From Mesostigma viride (Eukaryota > Streptophyta > Mesostigmatophyceae > Mesostigmatales > Mesostigmataceae): a DNA stretch of 54,000 nucleotides. The stretch's first letter is position 1, and the number at the start of each line of letters is the position of its first letter. Position numbers and translations under genes: made by a program. The stretch lies in assembly GCA_009746045.1 (NCBI GenBank), contig RPFO01000156.1:385278-439277 (forward strand), written 5' to 3'. Positions 34,601 to 45,567 of the stretch are shown piece after piece. A model generated the notes under the pieces. That model was not told the origin of the DNA. It did no database searches and was given only the letters and a program-made list of their open reading frames with translations.

Positions 34601-37600
34601 CTGAGGACTTGCTCACGTGACACAGTTACGTGTAAGTAAATTAATTAATTAATAAACTAATTTATTAATTAATGCTATCACATAGTTGTCCACCATGTTC
34701 TCAGCTTCCAGCTTACACCAGCACCTGCAGTGATGGCACGTGCTTGGCTGGGCCTCTGGGTTGGGACTTACACCACCCCAGATGCGTAAATCCATGGGTG
34801 CTTGTTTGTTCTTCGCCTGTGTTTAATCGTCAACTCGGGCTGTATGTGTTTGTCCGCCGTGGTGTATCAGTTTGTTTGCTTACGTCTCCTTCTGCCCATA
34901 TGTCCATTTCTGACAAATGCCGCAGGTCATCCGCCACAAGTGGGACGCGCTGCACGAGCTGCTGAGCAGCGGATGCGTTGATGTCATCTTTGGTGGGTGG
35001 TCATCTTTGGTGGGTGATGTCATCGTTGGTGGGTGGTCATCTTTGGTGGGTGATGTCATCGTTGGTGGGTGTTGGTCACCTTTTGGTGTGTGGTCGTCTT
35101 TGGTGGGTGGATGTCATCTTTGGTGGCTGTCGTCTTTGGTGGGTGAGCAGGCATGGGTGGTTGGGAGTATTGGTGGCCAACTATGTCAAGTATGTCCGCT
35201 TATCCAACTTGATTGGACCATGCTGCCCTCTGGTCTGCCCCCTGGTCTTCCTTTTAATTCAAGCAGATTGCCCGCAACCTTTGATGCTAGTGCATTCAAG
35301 CGTGGCGTGAATTGGCGCGGGTGATGCTTGCGTGCGTACCATGCAGCCAGCTAATGCTCACCCTAGTGCTCGTGACAAATGCGGAATGGGTGTGAGGGTC
35401 TGCGTCGTAGCAGCTGGTCTATTCTTGCGCGTGGATGTGCTATGAGTATTGGTCCTTATGCCACTCCTTGTCATCTCTATTCTTGCGCGTCGATGCCCTG
35501 TGAGTATTGGTTCTTATGCCACTCCTTGTCATCTCTATTCTTGCGCGTCGATGCCCTGTGAGTATTGGTTCTTATGCCACTCCTTGTCATCTCTATTCTT
35601 GCGCGTCGATGCCCTGTGAGTATTGGTTCTTATGCCACTCCTTGTCATCTCTATTCTTGCGCGTGGATGCCCTGTGAGTATTGGTTCTTATGCCACTCCT
35701 TGTCATCGCTATTCTTGCGCGTCGATGCCCTGTGAGTATTGGTTCTTATGCCACTCCTTGTCATCGCTATTCTTGCGCGTGGATGCGCTATGAGTATTGG
35801 TCCTTATGCCACTCCTTGTCATCTCTATTCTTGCGCGTGGATGCGCTATGAGTATTGGTCCTTATGCCACTCCTTGTCATCTCTATTCTTGCGTGTGGAT
35901 GCGCTATGAGTATTGGTCCTTATGCCACTCCTTGTCATCTCTATTCTTGCGTGTGGATGCGCTATGAGTATTGGTCCTTATGCCACTCCTTGTCATCTCT
36001 ATTCTTGCGCGTGGATGCGCTATGAGTATTGGTTCTTATGCCACTCCTTGTCATCTCTATTCTTCACGGCTCCGCGGCTGATGACTTTTTCAGGCAACGA
36101 GGATGAGGCGGCCCAGGTGGGACGATTGCTGGCAGCCTCTCGAGGCGGCAATGATGACCCATCCACCGTGACAGCCAACGGCACGACAGCGGACAGTGGT
36201 GGCGATGCCCCCAGCCCCGCGGCTGCCAGCAGTCGGCAGGCGAGCGTCCAGCGCGCCATGGACTGGCTGTCCAGCCAATGTGCTGTCGCGGTGGTCACCC
36301 TGGGGCCCAAGGGGTAAGCACCGAGGTGGTGTTCAGGTGGCGTTCAGGTGGCGTTCAGGTGGCATTCAGTTGGCGGTCAGGTGGCTGCACGGGGATTCAT
36401 TCGGCTTTTGTAGGGTTTTGCCTTATTTGCTGGAACATCGGTTCCAAGTTCCTGTGGAGGGATGAACGGAAGCGATACAACTTTTTCACAACCCAAACAC
36501 GGGGCTTGTCTTTCGAAGCCGCAGTAAATGTGGTTTGGGTGGGAGTCACCGGCAGAGCGATCCTTTTGTATATAGAACTGGGCAAAGCAAAGCCTAGGGA
36601 GAAACCGTGGGCGTTGACCTTGCGCTTCACCCACGGTACCGAGGCTGACTTGTTTCACAAAGTTTGTCCTATAATTGGCTTCCTCTTTGTGCCCTAGGGT
36701 TCATCCAAAGTTTGTGCTATAGTTGGTCTCCTCTTTGCGCCCTAGGGGTCATCTTCCCAGGGGAGGCTTGACTGGGGGAAATTCCCACGTGGAGCAAACA
36801 CCATACTTGGACGTGCTTGAAAATATGACACTGTAGTGGCTTCCACTTGCCCTTCTGTATGATCAGTAAAAAGGATGCATTCGCCTATGGCTAGGCCGAT
36901 GTTCTGGGAAAAATGGCTTACCACATTATTTTTTTTTTTTTCGGCATGGCCCGCCGCAGTGTGTGCTGACCTATCGCCCCCAACACCTCCCACCCTGCCT
37001 CCAAACGGCCGACACCTTGCATCCCCCTTGCAACCATGCCCCCCAGCGCGATGGGCCGCGTACAAGGCCAGCCGTTGGTGCAAGTGCCAGCTGTTGCCGT
37101 CCCAGAGGCCAGGGTGGTGGACACCACGGGCGCGGGCGACCTGTTCTGCGCGTAAGCAACGTTTTTGCCCCTGCTGTGCTGGCGCCCACCCCTGGCTTTC
37201 CTCTACGCTCCATACCTGCTCAGGTCTCCAGGGCCTTCCACGCGTCTTTTGTGCGGCCTGGTGTGCGGTCTGGTGTGCGGTCTGGTGTATAAAAACCTTC
37301 TTTGTGTGCGCCGGATAAATCAAAATTTCAACCACACCGTGTGCAATGCCGATTTGTCAACCACACTGTGCAAGTCCGATTTGTCAACCACACTGTGCAA
37401 TGCTGATTTGTCAACCACACTGTGTGCAATTCCGTTTGTCAACCACACCGTGTCCAATGCCGATTTGTCAACCACACTGTGCAATGCCGATTTGTCAACC
37501 ACACCGTGTGTAATTCCGATTTTTCAACCGCTGTGCCATGGCTGGCGCCTCCCATGTCGCACACTGGCTCCCTGCCCCCTCTTCCCCAAGTCCCCCTTGT

Positions 37601-39175
37601 CCTCCATTGCATGCACGGGTGAACCCCGTGCACATGGCAGATGGGGTCATGTTTTCCCCTAGCTGTGCTTCCTATGCTGGAATGGCCGGCTTACTGTGTG
37701 CAGCTGTCGTGGTCATGAGACGCAACTGCGACTTCATTTTGCCGTCTGTTGAAACCGTTTTGGAGTTCGGTCACGCAAAACTGCGCTCATTTGCCCGGCA
37801 CTGCCTTGATCGCAAGTCCTCTCGCTCCATCAAGCGCCGTGTGCAACACAACTCCGGCTGTGTCTCATGACAAGGTTGCCACTGGGGGGGTATTAATCAC
37901 GGTCGAGAATGTGCGGTGGTCTGACAACACTCTGGGCTGGGATGTCTTTTTTTCTTGTGCATCGACAATTGGGCGGTTTGCATCTGGGCAGGGGATTTTT
38001 GGATGCCTGGCTCCAGGATCTGCCACTCAAGGTAAGATAATAAGAGCGGGTACATAATATTACGAGTACTATAAGGGTGTGCTAGCCAAAGGCTGTTACC
38101 CTATTTCATGCCAAAGCCCTACTAGCTCCACGAAGTGTCATTCAATGATGTGCATATCGTGTGCTCTGTTGCTTGCACTGGTTCGTAAAGCATAGAGACA
38201 TAGACAGCAGGGCTGCGGTGCGGGTCATCGTAGCCCTGAGCGGGCAAAAATGCCCGGAGTCAAAGACTTATAAATGCAGTTGTGGGTATCTCCTTATGTC
38301 CACTCTCTGAGCTCTGTGAACAAGCTTGCCGCCGTATCTTGCATGATTCCGCTCCATCTTTCGCACGCGTGCTTTTGTTTGAGTGGGCCTGGCCAATCTG
38401 CATGAATTGGGATGGAGGGTGTGAAGCCCAGGTGGTGTGGATCGAATGGCAGGGTTGCTTACTCAATCTATCGCTATTACTTGTCAGCTCGAGGGATCAG
38501 GACGTTATAGTGGGAAAGGTAAGCACCTTGATCACATATCCATGGGCTGAGAGCCGGTATATGCGCCTCCACTGGCATGCTGGGAGTACCGAGTCCTCGT
38601 TGGCTAGGGATGCAAATTGTGTTCATCGAGCAAAGTAATTTCCGTGGCAGGGGGACAACATACCTTGTATCTTAAAGTAGTGGGCTGGCTAACGTGATCA
38701 AGCATGCATGGATGGCTTCCACTCTTTGTCAGTGGTCCGCCAAGCGTGGGAAACAGCAGCACCTTCCGTTGGACTTTATTTCTGTGTGTGCAATTCTTTC
38801 AAACATGAGCTCTCATGCGGTATGCAGCAAGTGACTTGTACCAAATCATGTCGAACTTGTCTGTTGAAAGTATTTTTCATTTTTCTGATCGAATGCTGTG
38901 TATTTTGGGATGCTAGAGAATGCATGTTCTGCCTGCCAAGGGCAACCTGTGCTCGTAGGGCATCCTATGCAGAAATCTCAGGGTAGAGTTTTCACCATGC
39001 ATTCGTTGTCTCCAATGTGTGCGCTGTGGCGCAGAGTTGCCTCCAGCGAGGGTGCATCGTCAGCTCCGCCGTTGTCCAAGTCGTTGGTGCCAAGCTCGAC
39101 CATGCGGCTTGGCAAGAGGTGTTGTCCTCCTGTGGTGCGAGCATGCCCAGTGGAGCAGCAGTTGTGACGCATTAA
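30230..39175 (+). CDS. pfkB-family (ribokinase-like) carbohydrate kinase
   Basis: ATP-dependent kinase of the ribokinase fold, phosphorylating a sugar or nucleoside; the substrate cannot be read from sequence. Inferred exons: 30230-30449, 30728-30786, 32226-32332, 33221-33356, 33821-33907, 34926-34992, 36094-36313, 37047-37151, 37992-38031, 39035-39175 (1182 nt, 393 aa, phases consistent). The N-terminal strand is LVIGVGDPVMD; VPGGSAAN (residues 68-75) is the first pfkB signature, rebuilt across intron 1; LVTPDGQRTMRTF and SLDLASME are typical of the plant family members; NEDEA is at ~227-231; the second signature DTTGAGD occupies 324-330, with Asp330 the catalytic base. Length fits the family. 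No transit peptide is obvious. Introns make up 87% of the gene and hold several minisatellites. Confidence 0.9.
31284..31835. repeat. Compound C-run, (CA)n, (CACGCA)n, CCACCG-type array
   Basis: In kinase intron 2: C runs (31286-31330), an A run, (CA)n, a long CACACG array (~31420-31520), then ACCACA, CCGCCA and CAGCCA trinucleotide-phased blocks. It does not code for protein, despite open frames. Confidence 0.95.
31964..32259 (+). repeat. Copies of exon 3 start and acceptor in kinase intron 2
   Basis: The true acceptor is CGCAG at 32221-32225, followed by GTCGGCGTGGATGAGCTGG. Copies lie at 31964-31991 (CGCAG, GTCGGCGTGGATGATCTGG) and 32101-32140 (CGCAG, GTCAGCATGGAGGAGCCTGG, then CCCACAGCC). 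The spacing is 137 and 120 bp. The upstream flank (CCAATGCTGAAAC, ATCATGCCCC) is duplicated as well. Confidence 0.85.
32466..32550. repeat. AATACAATACAT-type tandem repeat
   Basis: About seven units of 10-13 bp in kinase intron 3. Confidence 0.8.
33868..34098 (+). repeat. Copies of exon 5 end and donor in kinase intron 5
   Basis: Exon 5 ends CTCTGGACCTGGCCAGCATG, GAG, with donor GTGAGT at 33908. Copy 1 (33962-34000) keeps CACTGGACCTGGCCAGCATG and GTGAGG and is preceded by CAACAG, so it looks like a 28-nt mini-exon. Copy 2 (34052-34098) is preceded by CTACAG, but its donor is lost. Confidence 0.9.
34977..35146 (+). repeat. In-frame ladder of exon 6 donor copies
   Basis: Exon 6 ends GATGTCATCTTTG with donor GTGGGT at 34993. 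The motif TCATCTTTG-GTGGGTG / GTCATCGTTG-GTGGGTG recurs about eight times, alternating at 17 and 19 bp, so every second donor is 36 bp on (12 codons). The host frame stays open through the array. Confidence 0.9.
35420..36063 (+). repeat. 58-bp tandem array, 11 copies
   Basis: Eleven units at exact 58-bp spacing (CCACTCCTTGTCATC at 35461, then every 58 bp to 36041) fill kinase intron 6 up to the acceptor of exon 7. Several units contain CTGTGAGTATTGG, a good 5' splice-site match; the others read ATGAGTATTGG. Confidence 0.95.
36325..36386. repeat. 11-bp repeat GTTCAGGTGGC
   Basis: About five units just after the donor of kinase exon 7. Confidence 0.85.
37330..37530. repeat. TTTGTCAACCACAC tandem repeat
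   Basis: About seven units of 25-38 bp (CCGATTTGTCAACCACAC plus variable GTGTGCAATG) in kinase intron 8. Confidence 0.9.
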
Positions 39176-39225
39176 ATCCCTAGTTGTGACGCATTAAATG
39201 TGCATTAAATCCCTAGCAGTGCAGA
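39160..39225 (+). repeat. Tandem copy of the kinase stop-codon region
   Basis: GTTGTGACGCATTAAATCCC, which carries the TAA stop at 39173-39175, is repeated at once as GTTGTGACGCATTAAATG, and GCATTAAATCCCTAG a third time. Confidence 0.85.
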
Positions 39226-40154
39226 TGCGAGGGTTGCTAAGGAATTTCAACTGCTTGATTTCCATGATCATGCCCAGGTGTTCCTGAGATCTGGAATTCG
39301 GGTTCATCAGGGCTGACAGAAAGGCAGAGGCAGACTGATGTCTGAGTGGTTCTTTGTCGATGTAAGTCATCATTGTCGATTGATGAGAGTGTAACCAAAT
39401 GCTCTAAATTAACTTTTCGGGGCCTGGGTCTTGTGAAGATGTCTTGATAGAAGATTATCACTTGATCAACTGATTATCAGCAACATTTATTGGTACGTAT
39501 TGATGATACCTAAGACATGTACTTCTGTGCATGCATGCACAAAAAGCAAGCGATCATGGTTTGAGCTTTGGATTTTATCCAGATTATATTTTAATTATCA
39601 GGCTAGAGCTAGCTGGAATTTTCTCATTGCACATTCTCCTAGCGATCCAAGCCGCGGTTCCAGGAAAAAGAGGTCGATCACAGCTCGGCAAATACATGCG
39701 TGTCATGCTCAGAGGCATTAATTCCAGACGGAGTATTATGCTAATCTCACTATATGATACTTCTAACTATACACAATTAAGATTGTCCGCATTTAATTTC
39801 AGCTAGGTATATCGTCCAGGAATAGTTGTCTGACTTAAAGGTCGAACTGCATGCATGAGCTTATATGTCGGATCTTGTTACATGCATTCGATCGCTATAC
39901 GTGTACGTCAACCGAACAGATGGCAGCTTAGAATGTTTGCCTAGCTGTGCCAACATACCTCTCCCCGCGATTTCTGGCCTGCGCTGGTTGTCTCCTTGAT
40001 ACCTAGTCACGTGCACCGCTAACGCACGGTACACAACCAGCCATAGCCTTAGCTTAGTCCTTGTACACTGTACAGCCATGCTACGTCCTGGCTATGATCA
40101 GATTACTTGCCCCTGCTCGATCCTTATTATGCCATGCTCACATAGGTCAGATTG

Positions 40155-40311
40155 CCGGATCGTTTAGGGTGTCCGAGTGCAGCTGTGGCATGCCTTTGGC
40201 ATGAAGGAGAACGGGGGTCTCTGCCCTTTCTACTGTTGTGCACACACAGGGATTAAAAGCACTTCGGTGCTCCGTGACTCCCCAACGGGAGCACGTGTTT
40301 AATTAACTAAC
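40155..40311 (+). mobile_element. SINE-like repeat, copy A
   Basis: Shares GCAGCTGTGGCATGCC, GGTCTCTGCCC, GATTAAAAGCACTTCGG, GTGCTCCGTGACTCCCC and GGGAGCACG with copies B and C. AGCAC-TTCG-GTGCT and GTGCTCC...GGGAGCAC are hairpins at the 3' end, followed by TTAATTAA. No A or B box is evident, so it may instead be a LINE 3' tail. Confidence 0.7.
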
Positions 40312-40639
40312 CGAACAGAGTACTTACGTACTTCCCTGATAGAAGGCCGGCAGTCAATGGCAGCTCATCCCTGATTTGATCCAGACGCTAAACATGCATG
40401 TGCGTGACAAGCTGATTACTTAATTAATTAATGGTAACAACGAAACACGTGACAAGGATGACACACACAAATCGATTGTGGGGTCCAAATTTTTAGTCGC
40501 AGTAGCACAGCGCCAGCCACGCTAGGTCCATCTCCTGACCCTGCTTTTTTGCCCACGTTCTCCTATCCATGCAAAGCTCACGCGGATCTTATTAAATAAA
40601 ATTATAAGATGACTCCGGGTCTTATTGCACCCACAGAAT

Positions 40640-40821
40640 TTGCTGGATTGTTTAGTCGGGTCCGATTGCAGCTGTGGCATGCCCCTTGCAAGCAAATGGC
40701 ATGAGGGAAGGGGGGGTTCTCTACCCGGGCCCTGCGGCCGGTGCTGTGCATACACGGGGATTAAATTAAAGCACTTAGGTGCTCCGTGACTCGATCCCCA
40801 ACGGGAGCACGTATGTAATTC
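40640..40821 (+). mobile_element. SINE-like repeat, copy B
   Basis: Same order of blocks as copy A, with small insertions (CAAGCAAAT near 40690, ATTA near 40762, CGAT near 40795). The upstream TATTGCACCCACAG is shared with copy C, so the family extends further 5' than copy A shows. Confidence 0.7.
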
Positions 40822-41364
40822 ATGATCAATGTGCATGACATGCAACCCTCCGGCTCCGGGAGAGACCTTCATATTCTCGATCCCCATGCGGCGCGCCTCT
40901 AGCTAGCTTGAATGCGTTCCAAGCCTACCTGTGGGCTCTGGACCATGGCCGGGGCCGGCCGGCAGCCATGCATGCTGCATCCGACATGATTTTGCTAGGC
41001 CTATCGAAGCTCTGTCTCCGCTCTGACGACGCTCTGACGACGAGCTATTAAAATTAAATTAAATTATAACATGCCTCCGTTGGGAGATCATGTAGCACAT
41101 ATTCCTTGATGGGTGGTGGAGTGGAGAGAGCCGCGTAATCCGACTATCCTGACGCTAATCTATCTAGTCTAGAAAAATCCTAACTACCCTACTCATCAAA
41201 ATGCCTCCTCCTCTTGGGGGGAGGTGGCTGGCCCACCTGTAGGGTCGGGCGTGTGAGCCTTAACAATCTTCTGCCACCGCGTCTTGTTCTGCATGGCAGT
41301 CCAAAGAAGGGAGAGAGAGTGGATGCGTTATTCAAACTGGACTATGACATGCTCACATGGGTCT

Positions 41365-41573
41365 TATTGCACCCACAGTTTGCCGGATCGTTAGCCTGTC
41401 CTTTTAGCTAGCCGCGCCCGATTGCAGCTGTGGCATGCCTTTGGCATGAAGGAGACTGGGGGTCTCTGCCCTTTCTCCTGTAGTGCACACACAGGGATTA
41501 AAAGCACTTCGGTGCTCCGTGACTCCCCAACGGGAGCACGAGTTTAATTAATTAATTAATTAATTAATTAATT
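41365..41573 (+). mobile_element. SINE-like repeat, copy C, with (TTAA)n tail
   Basis: Nearly identical to copy A over the last 130 bp; it ends in a clean run of ATTA units (41545-41573), which directly meets the LINE fragment on the opposite strand. Confidence 0.75.
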
Positions 41574-42290
41574 CAAACTGGGCTTGGACCAGTAGGTCAT
41601 CCAGCAACATCTGGACGTAGTTCGTGACATGTTTCCCTGACCTTTTGGGAATGCCCTTGGGGCCAGGCCAGGTCAGAATATGCCGCCCTGGCTGGCCAAG
41701 CCGCTGGGGGCCTGCCAGACCAAGGGCGGTGTCGACCTGGCTGGTGCGAGCAAGGTGTCCTACAAATGCTATCCTACGCTGTCTAATCTCGTCCGAAATA
41801 CGAGGCATGCCCTGATACAAAGAATCTAATGACGGGCGCTTGGAAAACCCTACGTTCAGGACCTGTCGGAGCATCCTGTAAACTGTGCCGTCCAGCTTAG
41901 CTGCCAGTGTGGGTGTGAGTGTCCACGCCTCGGCGCCATACGTGAGCACCGTGAGGACGAGGACCTTGAAGAGCATGCACTTGCGGTGCTCGCCCAGGCC
42001 CTTGGAGCGCCAGTAGGTGTTGAGCGAACGGAGCCGAGCCCAGGCCAGGCCCATGCGGGTGTCCACATCGTCTGCAGTGTCAGGGAGCCAACTCCCAAAC
42101 AGTTTGAAGCGATCGCGGAACGGGACCTCCGTCCCGTCGAGCAGGCGCGGCAGCGGGGGTGTACTGGAGGCCCCAATCACCATCGCCTCAGTTTTGACAC
42201 TAATCTCCAACCCCACCGCCCTCGCCTCCAGGCCCAGACAGTCCAGCCGGGGCTGAATGTGCTCGGGGCGCGCGAGCTATGCGTCAGCCT
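41574..42290 (-). pseudogene. Dead LINE reverse transcriptase fragment
   Basis: About 218 codons are open on the minus strand (42216-41560), with GLEISVKTEAMVIG, RFKLFGSWLPD, KVLVLTVLTYGAEAWTLT, LDGTVYRMLRQVLNV, RRIAFVGHLARTSQVDT and GRHILTWPGPKG, the thumb and C-terminal part of a non-LTR reverse transcriptase. Just upstream, where YADD is expected (~42270), the frame reads ADA then a stop, so the catalytic box is destroyed. The fragment lacks the endonuclease and fingers/palm. Its 3' end runs into the ATTA repeat that is also the tail of SINE-like copy C. Confidence 0.8.
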
Positions 42291-42919
42291 ACCTATGGTA
42301 CGTACCGGCATGGTTCATGTATTGCACCCACACACAGTGTTGTGCCCCGGCTTTACGCTGCGGAGACAGCACTCTGTGGCCGGGGCCCCGGCCCATTTCA
42401 CGGCAGTGAGAGAAGCTAGGGCGCCCTCCCGGTCCTTGATGTGTATAAGGGTTGAAGGGTCCTTTGCTCTGTATCGGCACCCACGTGACGCAGTCCGGCA
42501 CGTGCTTATAAATTTTGACGACTTGGTCATGGACATGGTACTCAGCAGCAAACTGCACCCACAGCTGCTTACAATAAAATATAAGTCTGGTTGTCTCCTT
42601 GATAAGTGAGATAATGTCCATTCTGACATTGTGATTGCTGCACGCGAGCTGTGCTCACACACTTAAGGTACCGTCACCAGTGGCAGACTTACCACACCGT
42701 ACATCTGAACTGGCTGGCACGGCCTACAAGAAAATGTTGCGAGTCAAAATTAGCGCAGGCCTTGACAGGCACTTTGTGTCCGCTGGCATCACCAGTATAA
42801 GGGGGGCCGCGCTTGCCTTCCTCACCGTCCCTAATGAGTCGATAGTGCGGGCTCGTCAACAATAGGATTCCTTATTGCAGCCACGGGCGTGGCATTTCAG
42901 GTGGAACCAGGCCCTCCTC
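42291..42919. other. Intergenic, 3' flank of the ZIP gene
   Basis: No gene is recognised. Part may be further LINE sequence decayed beyond recognition. Short open frames on both strands show no family motif. Confidence 0.4.
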
Positions 42920-45534
42920 TCATGTCTGAAAATCGTGCGTCCAGCCACAATACGGCGTATACTCACACAACATTCCCGCGCCCACCCACGAGCCCGCGAC
43001 CACGCTCGCGCCCAAAAGCGCGCTCAAATGGAAACCTGCCCGCTTTCCGCTGACTCCCCGCCGCCGCCCGATCCCTGCCAGTTCCCTGCCCACCACCACC
43101 GAGAGCAGCGCCAGCGAGGCCACGAGCGCCAGCCTTCCGTACGCCAGCAGCAAGTGCGCGTCGAGGTCGGACGCGGTCGCTACCGTGGCGGTGACAGACA
43201 CCAGCAATGCGCAGGCACTAGCACACAGGCCGGCGAGCTTCCAATCACCCCGTAGCGGGACGCAAGCGAGACAGGTGGCGGCCAACGAGGGGCCCAGCGC
43301 TCGCAACCAGAGAGGCAGCAGCACTCGCAACCCGGCGGCCCACCGGAACTCGTCCCCCATTCCTGCAGCGGCGGCAATCCCTACCGCCGCGCCGGGCCCG
43401 AGGGACGCCGACGCGGTCAGGTAGGCCGCCAGCTGGACACCTGTCGCGACGCCGTGCAAGCAGAGGGCCGCACCGGCGAGCGCCACAAAGGCGGCCACGT
43501 CTGGGTGCATCTGGGCGAGGAGCAGGTGGGCCAGGGGGGTGTCCTCAAAGTGGGGGGTGGCATCCTCAAAGTGCTGGCCCCTGCATGCACCTTTGTGCTG
43601 CGCGGCGCTTGTGGCCACCTTGTGCTTTGGAGACGTCGCGGCCGCTGACTCCTTCAGGGACCTCACGGTGCCCGCTCCATGCGTGATCGGGTCCTCTACG
43701 TCAATACTACTGCCGCCGGCACATGCATGCCCGTGGCCGTGGTCATGGCCATGGCTGTGGTCATGGGTGTTGCCATGGCCATGGCTGTGGGCATGGGAAT
43801 GGCCATGGCCGTGGGAGTGCCCGTGCCCATTCATGTGGGGGCAACCCGCGCCCCCACCCCCACCCCCGCATGGGTCCACGGTGCCACCATAATTCCCCCC
43901 CTTGTCGAGCGGGCTTCCTCGAGAGCACGATTCGGAATATGCACCGCAGACTTGCTGCGCGCTGCTCACGTGCGCGTTTATACAGGGACCCCCTCCGAGC
44001 GCGCCTCCAGATGCTCTTCCCGCATGACAGGCGTGTGCGATCCCGTGGCCGCTGCTGTTACAGGCATGCTCCAGGTCACCATGCGGGTGCGCGGCAGGGT
44101 GGGCATGATCATCGTGAATGTTGTCGTCGAGAGACGGCGATGCGATGTTAGAGAAGGAGGCAGACGCGTGCAGTGCGTGGAGCTTCCCGTGCGTGCTCTT
44201 CTGCTGCCATGCCGCCACCGCCCGCGCGGCGGCCCCCGCGCCCCACGCGCTCGCCGCCACGCAGGCCGCCAGCGCGACAAACAGCGCGGCCACGTCGTGG
44301 TGCACCCACCAGGACGCGAGCGTGGCACCGAATGCCTCCACGGGGGACGAGCTGGACACGGGGACTTGGCGCGGTTTCGGCCAGCGGTGGAGCGAGAGCG
44401 CCGTGGTGACGGCTTCGGCCGCCAGGGCACCCAGCACAAAGCCCAGGAGGCGCGGCTGCGAGGCCCCCCCGCTGCCATAGTTAAGGTTGCTTGAGGGAGG
44501 CGGGTGCGCGGAATAAATGAGTTTGCGCTTGTTGTCGGGGGATGAGGGGCAAGGGCGATACGGATCCGAAAGAGGGCCATGACTGTGGCCATGCCCATGC
44601 CCATGGGTAGGGTCAATGTGATCGTGGGCGTCATTAGGGCCGCCTCTTGACCCTTTTCCGTGCAGCGCAGCCGAGGACGAGGTTGCTATTTCCGTCAGCA
44701 AAGGAGCAGCCAGGGGCCCTGACGCTCTGATCCGCCTTTCCCCACCGCCACCCGCTAGGAGCGCTTGACGTGCGCCGAGGACCACCCAGGGCAGCGCGGT
44801 GCCGGCCGTGCTGGCCAGCAGGGAGGTGGAGACTGGCAGGAGCAGCCGGCTCGCCTCGGGGCTCTCCATGCGCTCGACGAACATGCGGAAGGCCTCCATG
44901 CCGGCGGCGGCAAAGGTGGCCGAGGTGGCGGCAGTGGCAGCGCCGACCTCCTGCGGCCGCAGGTAAGGGGGGGCGAGCAAGGAGGCGGGCGCCAATGGCG
45001 GACAAACTTTTAACACGCGATTCAGGACAGACGAGCGGTCAATGTGGCAGGGGAGGACCCAAGGGAAGAGAGGGACTTGGAAGATTGTCACGTCCCAAGG
45101 CTCACTCAGGGTTCGCTTGACATAAGTTAGCTGCGCCAGGCGAATCAGGAGACCTGCGGAACGCAGAGGGCAGACAGCATGCTGGAGAGTAAATACTCAG
45201 GGAGATGGCAGGACGCCATCTACAGGGGAACTGGGTGCGTATGGAAACATGGAAAATTTGAGACTTGCTTAGGCGGCGATGCACAGCAAGTCATGCACTC
45301 CCTATGTACTGACCTTTTGCCTATGGACGAGTGACACTAATAACCTACTCCACTTAACACTGCACTAGTGGTAGTGGACCATAACCGCGCGCTCACCTCC
45401 ACACTCTCAGGGAACAGGTCGCCGAACACCAGCCAGACCATGCAGCCAGCCGCAAACCCAAGCCCAAAGGGCAGCAGCAGCGCAAACTTCTCCACAAACA
45501 GAAACGCAGGTACCGCGGCGATCACCTGGGGTGG

Positions 45535-45567
<33 letters not shown>

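Noticed and set aside
42635-42865. 76-codon plus-strand open frame downstream of the ZIP gene
   Set aside because: Short, with no motif; a plausible LINE relic, but not supportable.
43679-44494. 271-codon plus-strand open frame opposite the ZIP exon 4
   Set aside because: Antisense shadow of the His-rich coding sequence.
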